Positions 35,702 to 45,419 of a DNA stretch of 64,000 nt are shown here, in pieces. The DNA comes from Sphingosinithalassobacter tenebrarum (lineage in GTDB: Bacteria; Pseudomonadota; Alphaproteobacteria; Sphingomonadales; Sphingomonadaceae), in contig NZ_CP049109.1 in assembly GCF_011057975.1 (NCBI RefSeq), forward strand, positions 3,751,001 to 3,815,000, written 5' to 3'. The notes below the pieces were generated by a model. The model did not search any database. It was not told where the DNA came from and saw nothing but the letters and a program-made list of their open reading frames with translations. A program made the translations under genes and the position numbers. Position 1 is the first letter of the stretch; every line of letters begins with the position of its first letter.

Positions 35702-37149
35702 GCCGTCGCCTGCCCGGGATCGTCGGGAAACTGGTGCCGCGTCTTGTCCCATCGCGGCGGCGCTCCGGCCAGCATCCGCAGATAGGCAAAGGCGGCACGG
35801 CGCGCTGCAAGCAGCGCGATGGCATTGGCGACGATGACGCGCGGCAGCGAGAGCAACGCCTGGCGCCAGCCATAGCCATGCCAGACGAAACCGGCACGGA
35901 CGACGACCCGCCAGAGCAGATTGGCGAAATTGAGAGTCAGCAACAGCCCGAGCACGGCATCGGGCAGCATGGGCGCGGTGCCGCTGATCCAATGCACGCC
36001 GGAAGCGGTACCCCAGAGCAGCAGCGCGCAATAGGCGAGCGCAAGCACCGGCATTGCGAGCGTCGCGCGCCGGTCGCGCATCCGCATCCAGTGATCGGCG
36101 ACGGCAAGGGGCGGTGCCCAGCCGGTGCGATCCCATCCCGCAAGCGCAATGCCGGTCAGCCAGCGCGCCTTCTGTCGAACCGCCGTCGCCAGCGTCGCGG
36201 GAAAATAGGCCCGCACCGCGACCAGCCCCTCGGCCGGATCATGGACGCGCGGCAGCGCGGTGCTGCCGCCGAATGCGGCCATCGTCAGTCCGAGTTCGTA
36301 ATCCTCGGTCAGGCTGGTCGCGTCGAACGGCGTGCCGCCGCGCGCCTCGGCGATCCGCGCGAGCATGTCGCGCCGGATGGCGCATCCGGTGCCGGCGAGC
36401 GGAATGCCCGCGCCGAGCATGCGGCGCACGAGCAGGTTCTTGCCGTGCGCCTCGGCGAATTCATCACAATAATGGCCCGAAATGAACGGTGACGCCGGAT
36501 GCGGCAGCGGCAGAACCGGAAGCTGCACGGCGTCATGCCGCGCCAGTTCGCGCGCAAACACTTCCAGCTCGCGCGGATGCACCACATCCTCGGCATCGTG
36601 GAGCAGCACTGCGCCGCAGCGCCCCTCCACCGCTTCGTCGCGCAGCAGCGCGCGCCACAACGTGTTGAGGCAATCGGCCTTGGTCGTCGGGCCGGGCGCC
36701 GAGCCGATGACCAGCCGTATCCGGTCATCGCCCGCCGCCGCCCTCGCGACGGCGTCGATCGTCGCGCGATCATTGGGATAGGTGCCGACATAGAGGCGAA
36801 AGCGCGCATCGCCCCACCGCGCCAGTGCCGTGCGCAGCATCGCGCCGATGACCGCCGCTTCGTCCCAGGCGGGGACGAAGATCGCGATCGGCGCTTCGCC
36901 GCCACGCGCGCCCAAGGGGGATGCACCGCCGCGCGCGCCGAAAATCCGCCGCGGCAACTGCCGGGTGGCATAGACGATGTCGACCGCGAGGTCGTCGATC
37001 CCGCCGACCAGGAAACAGATCGAGGCGAACAGAGTCACTTCGCGCGCGACGACATCGATCCAGAGGATCCAGTCTCCTCCATATTGCACGCGAATTCCCC
37101 CCGATTCGGCGAGGTTATCATCCGTGCCAATCGCGAAACGATCAAGCAT
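35698..37149 (-). CDS. NfrB-like membrane glycosyltransferase (GT2 fold)
   Basis: A 483-aa protein: an N-terminal membrane segment (about 27-50), a GT2 catalytic domain (IAIFVPAWDEAAVIGAML, then LLHDAEDVVHP as the DxD-like site, TSLTEDYELGL and QKARWLTG, a QxxRW variant), and several C-terminal helices. This is the glycosyltransferase part of phage N4 adsorption protein NfrB. The C-terminal MshEN-type c-di-GMP domain of E. coli NfrB is absent. It likely makes a secreted polysaccharide with the barrel protein encoded after it. Confidence 0.75.
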   Translation of the reverse strand: MLDRFAIGTDDNLAESGGIRVQYGGDWILWIDVVAREVTLFASICFLVGGIDDLAVDIVYATRQLPRRIFGARGGASPLGARGGEAPIAIFVPAWDEAAVIGAMLRTALARWGDARFRLYVGTYPNDRATIDAVARAAAGDDRIRLVIGSAPGPTTKADCLNTLWRALLRDEAVEGRCGAVLLHDAEDVVHPRELEVFARELARHDAVQLPVLPLPHPASPFISGHYCDEFAEAHGKNLLVRRMLGAGIPLAGTGCAIRRDMLARIAEARGGTPFDATSLTEDYELGLTMAAFGGSTALPRVHDPAEGLVAVRAYFPATLATAVRQKARWLTGIALAGWDRTGWAPPLAVADHWMRMRDRRATLAMPVLALAYCALLLWGTASGVHWISGTAPMLPDAVLGLLLTLNFANLLWRVVVRAGFVWHGYGWRQALLSLPRVIVANAIALLAARRAAFAYLRMLAGAPPRWDKTRHQFPDDPGQATA

Positions 37150-37230
37150 TCGCTTCCTGTCCCGGCGAATCCCGCTGGACTCGCCAGCCCACAGGCCTTT
37201 ACCTTTCGGCAACCTTGGGGAGGGGTTCTG

Positions 37231-40200
37231 ATGAGACTCGCAGCCCGCGCCGCCATTTTGGCGCTTGTTCTGGCGCCACTGGGTGCCGTCGCCGCCTTCG
37301 GTGACGATGCTCCCGAAGTCGTGGTTGCGACGCCCGGCATCGGCAATGGCGCGATCGAGCGCTTCACGGTCCGCTTCAACGAACCGATGGTCCCCCTAGG
37401 CGATCCGCGCGCGGCGGGCCCGTTCGACGTGGAATGCCCGGTCGGCGGACAGGGCCGCTGGGTCGATCAGCGCACCTTCGTCCATGAATTCGCCAATCCC
37501 CTGCCCGGCGGCGTCACCTGCACTTTCACGATCAAGGACGGGCTGAAGAGCCTCTCTGGCTATGACGTCGAGGGGCAGGACGAATTCACCGTCGACAGCG
37601 GCGGCCCGATCGCGCGCGCGGTGCTGCCGAGCCGCTGGGGCGGGCGCATCGAAGAGGACCAGGTATTCCTGATCGCCGCCAACCTGCCCGCCGATCCGGC
37701 GTCGGTGGCCGAAAACGCCTATTGCGCGGTTGAAGGCATCGGCGAGCGGATTCCCGTGGACGTCCTCGACAAGACTCTGCCCGCGCGGCTGATCGCGGAG
37801 CTCGGCACCGAACGCTGGGAAGTACGCAGCTTCCTGCGCGATGCCGGCCTGCCGCAAGCACTGCCCGAGAACGAAGCCGATCGCGCCGAAGCGATGCAGG
37901 CAGTGACTGCGCTCAAGTGCCGCCGCCCGCTGCCGCCCGGGCGCGACGTCTCGCTCGTCTGGGGCAAGGATATCGAAAGCGCTTCGGGGCGCGCGGCGGG
38001 AAGCGACCAGCGGTTCGACTTCACCGTGCGCCAGCCCTTCACCGCGCGCTGGGAATGTTCGCGCGTCAATCCGCAGGCCGGGTGCAATCCGGTGCAGGAC
38101 GCGCATGTCGTCTTCACTTCCCAGGTCCCGCGCGAGCTCGCCGGAGCGATCCGGCTGCGTACGCCCGACGGCAAGGAAATCGCGCCCAATCTGTCCGAGG
38201 AGGACCAGCGCCAGCAGACGCTCTCGCGCGTCACCTTCGCCGGGCCGCTGCCCGCCGACACCACCGCCAGCCTGGTGATGCCCGAGGGGCTGAAGGACGA
38301 AAGCGGCCGCGCGCTTTCCAACAGTGAGCGCTTTCCGCTCGAGGTCCGCATCGACGAGCGCCCGCCGCTGGTGAAATTCGCCGCCGAATTCGGCATTCTC
38401 GAGCTGAGCGAAGGCGGCGTGCTGCCGGTGACGGTGCGCAATGTCGAAGCCCAGCTCAAGGGGCAGATGGGGTCGGTCGCCGGCCAGCGGCTGCGCGTCG
38501 ACGGCTCCGACGCCGAAGTCGCGCGCTGGCTGCGCACCGTCGAGGACGCCGACGATTATCGCTATGAAACCGTCACGCGCGGCGACGAGGAAGTGCGCGT
38601 CAACCACACCGGCGACGAACCCGTCCTGACGGGCGATGCGGGAAATCCGTTCAACATCGACCTGCCCGGCGAAGGCAAGCAGTTCGAAGTCGTCGGCATT
38701 CCGCTGACCGATCCGGGTTTCTATGTCGTCGAACTGGCCAGCCCGCGGCTGGGCGAAGCGCTGCTCGGCCGCGACGCCACACGCTATGTCGCCACCGCGG
38801 CGCTCGTCACCAACATGACGGTCCATTTCAAATGGGGCCGCGACAAGTCGCTGGTCTGGGTGACGTCGCTCGACGGCGGGCGCGGTGTCGGGTCCGCGCA
38901 GGTGCAGATTTCCGACAGCTGCACCGGACAGCTGCTCGCGCGCGGCACGACCGACGAATCGGGCCGCCTGGCGGTGCCGCCGGGCCTTCCCGAGCCCGAA
39001 AGCTGGGGCAATTGCGAGGAATATTCGAACAGCCACCCGCTGATGATCTCGGCGCGCAAGGATGGCGATTTCAGCTTCACGCTGACCAGCTGGGGCGAAG
39101 GCATCCGCCCCTATGATTTCGACCTTCCCTATGGCTGGAGCCAGCAGGAATCGATTTTCCACACCGTGTTCGACCGCGCGCTCGTGCGCCAGGGCGAGAC
39201 GGTGCACATGAAGCATATCGTGCGCAAACCCGTCGCCGCCGGGTTCGCCGGTACGCCGGGTTTCACCGGCACGCTTCGCCTGTCGCATCGCGGATCGGAC
39301 ACGAAGTTCGAGCTGCCGCTGACGATCGACGCGCAGGGCATCGGCGAAACCACCTGGAACGTGCCGCAAGGCGCGCCGATGGGCGATTATGACCTGATCG
39401 TCGAAACCGAAGGCGACAGGATCTGGACCGAGCAATCGGTGCGCGTCGACGAATATCGCCTGCCGACGATGCAGGCGACGGTAAGCGGCCCCGACGAGGC
39501 GGTGGTGCAGCCCAAATCGCTCCCGGTCGATCTCTATGTCGGCTATCTTTCGGGCGGCGCGGCGCCCAATCTGCCGGTCGAAGTGCGCGTCGGCTATTTC
39601 GAGGGGCTGCGCGCGCCCTCTGGCTATGACGGCTTTCGCTTCGGCGGGCGCGCGATGACTGAGGGCGTGCGGCCGATGGACGGCGACGGCGAGGACATCA
39701 CCCCCGATCTGCCGCCCACCCAAACCATCCCGGTGACGCTGGGTCGCGACGGCACCGCGCGCACGACGATCGACGTGCCCGCCACGGTGGAGGGCGATAC
39801 GCAGCTGGTGGTCGAGATGGACTATCCCGACGCCAACGGCGAAGTGCTGACCGCCTCGCGCCGCATCCCGGTCTATGGTTCGGCGGTGCGCCTGGGCGTC
39901 AGGACCGACGGCTGGATGATGAAGGAGGACGATCTGCGCCTCAAATTCATCGCGCTCGATACCGACGGCAAGCCGATCGCCAATCAGCGAGTCAGCGTCG
40001 AGCTCTACAGCCGCGAGATATTGACCGCGCGGCGGCGGCTGATCGGCGGCTTCTATGCCTATGACAACCAGATGAAGACGACGAAGCTGCGCGAGACGTG
40101 CAGCACGCGGACCAACGAGCTCGGCTTTGCCGAATGCGCGATGGACCCGGGCGTTTCGGGCGAAGTCTATGCCGTCGCATCGACCGAGGACGCCGAGGGC

Positions 40201-42987
40201 AATGTCGCCCGCGCGACGCAATCGGTGTGGCTCGCGGGCGAGGACGACTGGTGGTTCGGCGGCGACAATGGCGACCGCATGGACGTGCTGCCCGAGAAGA
40301 CCGAATATGCCGCCGGCGAAACCGCGCGTTTCCAGGTGCGCATGCCGTTCCGCGAAGCCACCGCGCTGGTGACGATCGAGCGCGAGGGCGTGCTTTCGAG
40401 CTTCGTCGTCGGCCTGTCGGGCAAGGACCCGGTAGTCGAAGTGCCGATGCCGGGCGGCTATGCGCCGGATGTCTATGTCTCCGTGCTCGCGGTCCGCGGG
40501 CGCGTCGACGGCTGGTCGCTCTGGTCGGCCAATGTCGCGCGCGACTGGAACCTGCCCTTCTTCCGCCGCGACGCCGCCAAGCCGACAGCGACGGTCGATC
40601 TTGCCAAGCCCGCCTATCGCCTCGGTATCGCCCGAGTGAAAGTGGGGTGGCAATCGCACCGGCTCGACGTCGAAGTGAAGGCGAACAGCGACAGCTATGC
40701 GCCGCGCGATCGGGCGACGGTCGACGTCACGGTGAAAACGCCCGAAGGCAAGCCGGCAAGTTCGGCCAATCTGGCGTTCGTCGCGGTCGACGAGGCATTG
40801 CTGCAGCTCGCCCCCAATGACAGCTGGAACGTGCTCGACGCGATGATGGGCGAGCGGCCGCTGTCGGTGCTGACTTCCACCGCGCAGATGCAGGTCGTCG
40901 GCAAGCGCCATTACGGCCGCAAGGCAGTCGCCGCGGGCGGCGGTGGCGGCGGGCCTGGAGATTTGTCCGGGCTCAACCGCACCAATTTCGAACCGGTATT
41001 GCTGTGGAAAGGCCGTGTCGATCTCGACGCGAACGGCCATGCCCGGCTACAGGTGCCGCTTTCCGACGCGCTGAGTGCGTTCCGGCTCGTCGCGGTCGCG
41101 ACCGACGGGACACAGCTGTTCGGCACCGGCAGCGCCAGCGTGCGCACGCAACAGGATCTGAGCATCTATGCCGGGGTGCCGCCGATGGTCCGCACCGGCG
41201 ACAAGTTCAGCGCGATGTTCACGCTGCGCAACGGTTCGGACAAGCCGATGAAGGTGACTGCCAATGTCGCGCTCAGTCCCGCCATCGCCACCGGGCGGCC
41301 GCTCACCGTCGATATCCCGGCGGGCGGTGCGGTGCCGGTGTCGTGGAACCTGGTGGCGCCCGATGCCGACGGGCAATTGCGCTGGACGGTCAGCGCGCGC
41401 TCGGCCGACGGCAAGGCGACCGACCGTATCTCGGTGACGCAGCAAGTCGCCTGGGCGGTTCCGGTGGAAACCTGGGCGGCGACGCTGGCGCGCGTGGGCG
41501 ACGGCACCGATTTCCCGGTTACGCCGCCGGCCGGCGCGCTGCCGGGGCGCGGCAGCGTCGACATCCGGCTGACCGACACGCTCAGTCCGCCGCTGGCGGG
41601 AGTGCGCGACTATATGATGCGCTACCCGTATAACTGTTTCGAACAGCGGCTCTCGCGCATCATCGTCACCGGCAACGTGCCGGCATGGAATCGCCTCTCG
41701 GGCGAAATCCCCGCCTTCCTCGATGATGAGGGGCTGCTGCGCTATTTCGCCTATGAAAATCTGCGCGGGTCCGAGGCGCTGACGGCATATGTCCTTTCGA
41801 TCACCGCCGAAGCGGGGTTGCCGGTCCCGGCGGATTCGAAGGCGAAGATGATCGCGGCGATGAAAGCGGTGCTCGACGGGCGGCTGCGGCACGAGGACTA
41901 TGGCGATGTCCGGCTCCAGCGGATCGCCGCCTTCGCCGCGCTGGCGCGCAACGGCGAAGCGACTCCGGCGATGCTCGGCCAGATCGGCATGACACCCGCC
42001 GACATGCCCACCTCTACGCTCGCCGATTATCTGATGGCGCTGGGCAAGGTCCCGGGTCTGGCCAACGGCGCGCAGCTGCGCGCGGCGGGCGAGGCCGAGC
42101 TGCGCAAGCGGCTCGTCTATGAAGGTACGCGGATCGACCTGAGCGACAAGGGCGCCATGCCCTGGTGGCTGATGGCATCGAACGACCAGGCCGCGATCAA
42201 GGCGCTGCTCGCGGCGCTCGGCCGGCCCGGCTGGCAGGAGGAAATGGCCAAGATGATGGTCGGCGTGTCGATGCGCCAGCAGCGCGGCCACTGGGATACG
42301 ACGACGGCCAATGCCTGGGGCGCGGTCGCGGCGCGCAAGTTCGACGCCGCCTATCCGGCGAGCGCGGTGCAGGGCACGACCGTAGCGCGCTTCGGCAGCG
42401 GCACGCGCCGCCTCGAATGGCCGCTGGCGGAGCCGCAACGCGCGTTCAGCCTGCCGCTGCCGAACAGTGCCACGCCGCTGCGCATGACCCAGACCGGCGG
42501 CGCCGGCCCCTGGGCGATGGTGCAGGTAAAGGCCGCCGTGCCGCTGACCGAAGGCGTCAATGCGGGGTACAAGATGACTCGCAAGACCGAAGTCGTGCAG
42601 GCATCCGATCCGAACCGGCTGGGCCGCGGCGACGTCGTCAAGGTGACGATCACGGTCGAAGCGAGCGCGGCGCGCAACTGGGTGGTGATCAGCGATCCCG
42701 TCCCCGCCGGAGCGCAGGTGCTGGGCGGGTTGGGCGGCCAGTCCGAGCTGCTGCGCGCGCAGGCGGACAGCGGATCGGGCGTCCAGCCGAGCTATGTCGA
42801 GCGCGGACAGGAGGCATGGCGCGCCTATTTCCGCTGGGTGCCGCGCGGCAGCTTCACTGTCTCCTATGTGATGCGGCTCAACAATGCAGGGGAATTCCAT
42901 CTGCCGCCGAGCCGCGTGGAAGCGATGTATTCGCCCGAAATCTTCGCGGCATTGCCCAACCAGACCGTGACCGTCGCACAAAGATGA
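37231..42987 (+). CDS. Bacterial alpha-2-macroglobulin with thioester
   Basis: A 1918-aa secreted protein: signal peptide (about 1-22), a series of macroglobulin-type beta domains, a bait-like region, and the thioester motif YPYNCFEQ with Cys1469 and Gln1472, followed by the helical thioester domain. Bacterial A2M traps proteases in the periplasm and is nearly always paired with PBP1C, encoded directly after it here with an ATGA overlap. The signal sequence has no lipobox, so unlike the E. coli lipoprotein it should be soluble or otherwise held. The start has GGGGAGGGG upstream. Confidence 0.93.
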   Translation: MRLAARAAILALVLAPLGAVAAFGDDAPEVVVATPGIGNGAIERFTVRFNEPMVPLGDPRAAGPFDVECPVGGQGRWVDQRTFVHEFANPLPGGVTCTFTIKDGLKSLSGYDVEGQDEFTVDSGGPIARAVLPSRWGGRIEEDQVFLIAANLPADPASVAENAYCAVEGIGERIPVDVLDKTLPARLIAELGTERWEVRSFLRDAGLPQALPENEADRAEAMQAVTALKCRRPLPPGRDVSLVWGKDIESASGRAAGSDQRFDFTVRQPFTARWECSRVNPQAGCNPVQDAHVVFTSQVPRELAGAIRLRTPDGKEIAPNLSEEDQRQQTLSRVTFAGPLPADTTASLVMPEGLKDESGRALSNSERFPLEVRIDERPPLVKFAAEFGILELSEGGVLPVTVRNVEAQLKGQMGSVAGQRLRVDGSDAEVARWLRTVEDADDYRYETVTRGDEEVRVNHTGDEPVLTGDAGNPFNIDLPGEGKQFEVVGIPLTDPGFYVVELASPRLGEALLGRDATRYVATAALVTNMTVHFKWGRDKSLVWVTSLDGGRGVGSAQVQISDSCTGQLLARGTTDESGRLAVPPGLPEPESWGNCEEYSNSHPLMISARKDGDFSFTLTSWGEGIRPYDFDLPYGWSQQESIFHTVFDRALVRQGETVHMKHIVRKPVAAGFAGTPGFTGTLRLSHRGSDTKFELPLTIDAQGIGETTWNVPQGAPMGDYDLIVETEGDRIWTEQSVRVDEYRLPTMQATVSGPDEAVVQPKSLPVDLYVGYLSGGAAPNLPVEVRVGYFEGLRAPSGYDGFRFGGRAMTEGVRPMDGDGEDITPDLPPTQTIPVTLGRDGTARTTIDVPATVEGDTQLVVEMDYPDANGEVLTASRRIPVYGSAVRLGVRTDGWMMKEDDLRLKFIALDTDGKPIANQRVSVELYSREILTARRRLIGGFYAYDNQMKTTKLRETCSTRTNELGFAECAMDPGVSGEVYAVASTEDAEGNVARATQSVWLAGEDDWWFGGDNGDRMDVLPEKTEYAAGETARFQVRMPFREATALVTIEREGVLSSFVVGLSGKDPVVEVPMPGGYAPDVYVSVLAVRGRVDGWSLWSANVARDWNLPFFRRDAAKPTATVDLAKPAYRLGIARVKVGWQSHRLDVEVKANSDSYAPRDRATVDVTVKTPEGKPASSANLAFVAVDEALLQLAPNDSWNVLDAMMGERPLSVLTSTAQMQVVGKRHYGRKAVAAGGGGGGPGDLSGLNRTNFEPVLLWKGRVDLDANGHARLQVPLSDALSAFRLVAVATDGTQLFGTGSASVRTQQDLSIYAGVPPMVRTGDKFSAMFTLRNGSDKPMKVTANVALSPAIATGRPLTVDIPAGGAVPVSWNLVAPDADGQLRWTVSARSADGKATDRISVTQQVAWAVPVETWAATLARVGDGTDFPVTPPAGALPGRGSVDIRLTDTLSPPLAGVRDYMMRYPYNCFEQRLSRIIVTGNVPAWNRLSGEIPAFLDDEGLLRYFAYENLRGSEALTAYVLSITAEAGLPVPADSKAKMIAAMKAVLDGRLRHEDYGDVRLQRIAAFAALARNGEATPAMLGQIGMTPADMPTSTLADYLMALGKVPGLANGAQLRAAGEAELRKRLVYEGTRIDLSDKGAMPWWLMASNDQAAIKALLAALGRPGWQEEMAKMMVGVSMRQQRGHWDTTTANAWGAVAARKFDAAYPASAVQGTTVARFGSGTRRLEWPLAEPQRAFSLPLPNSATPLRMTQTGGAGPWAMVQVKAAVPLTEGVNAGYKMTRKTEVVQASDPNRLGRGDVVKVTITVEASAARNWVVISDPVPAGAQVLGGLGGQSELLRAQADSGSGVQPSYVERGQEAWRAYFRWVPRGSFTVSYVMRLNNAGEFHLPPSRVEAMYSPEIFAALPNQTVTVAQR

Positions 42988-45254
42988 CCGACGCCCGCCG
43001 TCAGCGGATCGCCGCGTTGCGGCGGCGGCTGCGGCGGGCACGCCGACGAGCGGTGCTACTCGCGCTACGGAGCGAAAAGCGGGCATGGGCCTTTGTCGAT
43101 GCCCGCCGTGACGAATGGCGCGACAGGGGCTGGCGCGGAATCGCCACGCCGCCGCGCATCACATTCACCGCCGCGATGCTGGTGCTGACGGGGTTCGTCA
43201 CGGCATATTGGGCGACGCTGCCGCCCGCGCTGCCCGGCTATGCCGCGGTGCGCGACCATTGGGCGCCTTCGGAAAGCTGGCTCTACGATCGCAACGGCGA
43301 ATTGCTCGACAGCGCGCGCGTCGATTTCCAGGCGCGTCGCCTCGCCTGGACGCCGCTCGACAAGATTTCGCCCGCCGCGCGCGACGTGCTGATGCATGCC
43401 GAGGACAAGCGGTTCCATTGGCATGGCGGCGTCGACTGGATCGCGATCGGCGGCGCCATCCGCGACCGGATCGAGGGGCGACGCGTGCGCGGCGCGAGTA
43501 CCATTTCGATGCAGGTCGCCGCGTATCTGTCGCCCGAACTCGCCGCACCCGGATCGCGCGGCATACGCGACAAGTTGCGTCAGATCCGCGCGGGGATGGC
43601 GCTCGACGGCGGCTGGACCAAGGATCAGATTCTCGAAGCCTATCTGAACCTCGCCGGGTTTCGCGGCGAGGCGCAGGGGATCGGCGCGGCGGCGCTCGGC
43701 CTGTTCGGCAAGAGCCCGGCAGCACTGACACGCGACGACGCGCTGCTGCTTGCCGCACTGCTCCCCGATCCCGGTGCGGACGCCCCCGCCATCGCCGCGC
43801 GTGCCTGCGCGCTGTCGCAGGAAGAGGATTGTTCGCGCTTTGCCGGTGCCGCCGCCTCGATGCTCGGCCCCGCGCGCAGCCTCCAGCTTGATCCCGGACT
43901 CGCGCCGCATCTTACGACGCGGCTGCTGCGCGAGCCGGGGATGCGAGTCACCACGACGCTCGACAAGCAGTTCCAGGAAATCGCCACCACTGCGCTCAGG
44001 CGCCAGCTTCAGGGGCTCGGCGGGAGCCGCGCGCGCGACGGCGCGGTGATCGTGGTCGATAACGAGAGCGGCGATGTGCTCGCCTATGTCGGCGGGGTCG
44101 GCGGCGCTTCCACTGCACCCGCTGTGGACGGCGCGTCGAGCTATCGCCAGGCGGGATCGACGCTCAAGCCGTTCCTCTACGCGATGGCGATCGAGAAAGG
44201 CTATCTCACCGCCGCCTCGATCCTCGACGATTCGCCGGTGCAGCTCGACACGGCGTCGGGCCTCTATGTGCCGCAGAATTACGACCGCGCATTCAAGGGG
44301 CCGGTGACGGCGCGCTCGGCGCTCGCCGGATCGCTCAACGTGCCCGCGGTGCGCACACTGCTCCTGACCGGCGTCGAGGCGTTTCGCGACCGGCTATGGG
44401 ATACCGGCTATCGCGGCCTGACCGAGGACGGGCAATATTACGGCTTCTCGCTCGCGCTGGGATCGGCGGAAGTCACGCTGATGGAGCAGGTCGCGGCGTT
44501 CCGCAGCCTCGCGCGCGGCGGGCGCTGGGCGCCGCTGCGGCTGACCGAGGAGGATCCGCATCCCGAAGACCGCGCGATCACGACGCCGCAGGCGGCCTGG
44601 ATCGTCGGCGACATGCTGTCCGATCCCAATGCCCGCGCCGTCACTTTCGGGCTCGATTCGGCGCTGCGCCTGCCCTTCTGGGCCGCTGCCAAGACCGGCA
44701 CGTCGAAAGCGATGCGCGACAATTGGTGCATCGGCTTTTCGGATCGCTACACGGTCGGCGTGTGGGTTGGGAATCTGGAAGGCGATCCGATGCGCGCGGT
44801 ATCCGGCACCAGCGGCGCGGCACCGGTATGGCGCGATGTGATGCTGGGTATCCATGACGGCCGGCCGGGCCACCGGCCCGACCGGCCGGAAGGCGTCGAG
44901 GCGCAGCGCGTGACCTTCGCCCAGCATATCGAACAGCCGCGCACCGAATATTTCCTGAAAGGAACCGGCTTTGCCACCGTTGCGGTCGCGCCGCCCGAAT
45001 CGCGTCGGCCGCGTATCATCAATCCGGTATCGGGAAGCGTCTATGCGCTCGATCCCGATATCCCGATCGACCGCCAGCGGCTGGCGATCACCGTATCAGG
45101 CGAAGTCACCGGCCACCGGCTCGAGCTCGACAAGCGGGACCTGGGATCGGCCGACGGCAAGCCGCTGATCCTCACGCCACCCGGGCGGCACCGGCTGCGG
45201 CTGATCGATCTGAGCGGCAATGTCGTCGATCAGGTGCTGTTCACGGTGCGCTGA
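42984..45254 (+). CDS. pbpC: Penicillin-binding protein 1C
   Basis: A 756-aa peptidoglycan synthase. Arg-rich cytoplasmic start, one membrane helix (about 60-78), GT51 glycosyltransferase domain (EDKRFHWHGGVD, RVRGASTISMQ), transpeptidase domain with Ser392 in AGSTLKPF, SLN and KTGTS, and a C-terminal BiPBP-C domain (INPVSGSVYALDPDIP). All catalytic motifs are present. It is the standard partner of alpha-2-macroglobulin, thought to repair cell wall after protease attack. Confidence 0.95.
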   Translation: MTDARRQRIAALRRRLRRARRRAVLLALRSEKRAWAFVDARRDEWRDRGWRGIATPPRITFTAAMLVLTGFVTAYWATLPPALPGYAAVRDHWAPSESWLYDRNGELLDSARVDFQARRLAWTPLDKISPAARDVLMHAEDKRFHWHGGVDWIAIGGAIRDRIEGRRVRGASTISMQVAAYLSPELAAPGSRGIRDKLRQIRAGMALDGGWTKDQILEAYLNLAGFRGEAQGIGAAALGLFGKSPAALTRDDALLLAALLPDPGADAPAIAARACALSQEEDCSRFAGAAASMLGPARSLQLDPGLAPHLTTRLLREPGMRVTTTLDKQFQEIATTALRRQLQGLGGSRARDGAVIVVDNESGDVLAYVGGVGGASTAPAVDGASSYRQAGSTLKPFLYAMAIEKGYLTAASILDDSPVQLDTASGLYVPQNYDRAFKGPVTARSALAGSLNVPAVRTLLLTGVEAFRDRLWDTGYRGLTEDGQYYGFSLALGSAEVTLMEQVAAFRSLARGGRWAPLRLTEEDPHPEDRAITTPQAAWIVGDMLSDPNARAVTFGLDSALRLPFWAAAKTGTSKAMRDNWCIGFSDRYTVGVWVGNLEGDPMRAVSGTSGAAPVWRDVMLGIHDGRPGHRPDRPEGVEAQRVTFAQHIEQPRTEYFLKGTGFATVAVAPPESRRPRIINPVSGSVYALDPDIPIDRQRLAITVSGEVTGHRLELDKRDLGSADGKPLILTPPGRHRLRLIDLSGNVVDQVLFTVR

Positions 45255-45353
45255 TTCGGATTTGCAGATTTTTTCGGACGCGAAGAACCTTTCTCGATCC
45301 GAAACGTTCGCCAATTGGTCCTACCCCTTTCGGGACTGGTGCCATGACGCACC

Positions 45354-45394
45354 GGCCGCGCCGCCCTCGCCCGCCGGCGCGGCCGTTTCTTTTT
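45354..45394 (+). terminator. Terminator after the A2M-pbpC operon
   Basis: GGCCGCGCC and GGCGCGGCC form a 9-bp stem over a 13-base loop, followed by GTTTCTTTTT on the plus strand, 100 bases past the pbpC stop. The space between (45255-45353) holds no gene. Confidence 0.8.
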
Positions 45395-45419
45395 ACCGCG
45401 GACGCGGCGACCGGTGCGT

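Noticed and set aside
37396..41040. A very long open frame on the minus strand opposite the alpha-2-macroglobulin gene
   Set aside because: High-GC codon use leaves the antisense frame open; the translation is Arg/His/Asp-rich with no domain, and the plus-strand gene is clear.
45255..45419. Small gene between pbpC and the nucleoside transporter
   Set aside because: Frames here have no ribosome-binding site and are made of terminator-like GC-rich sequence.
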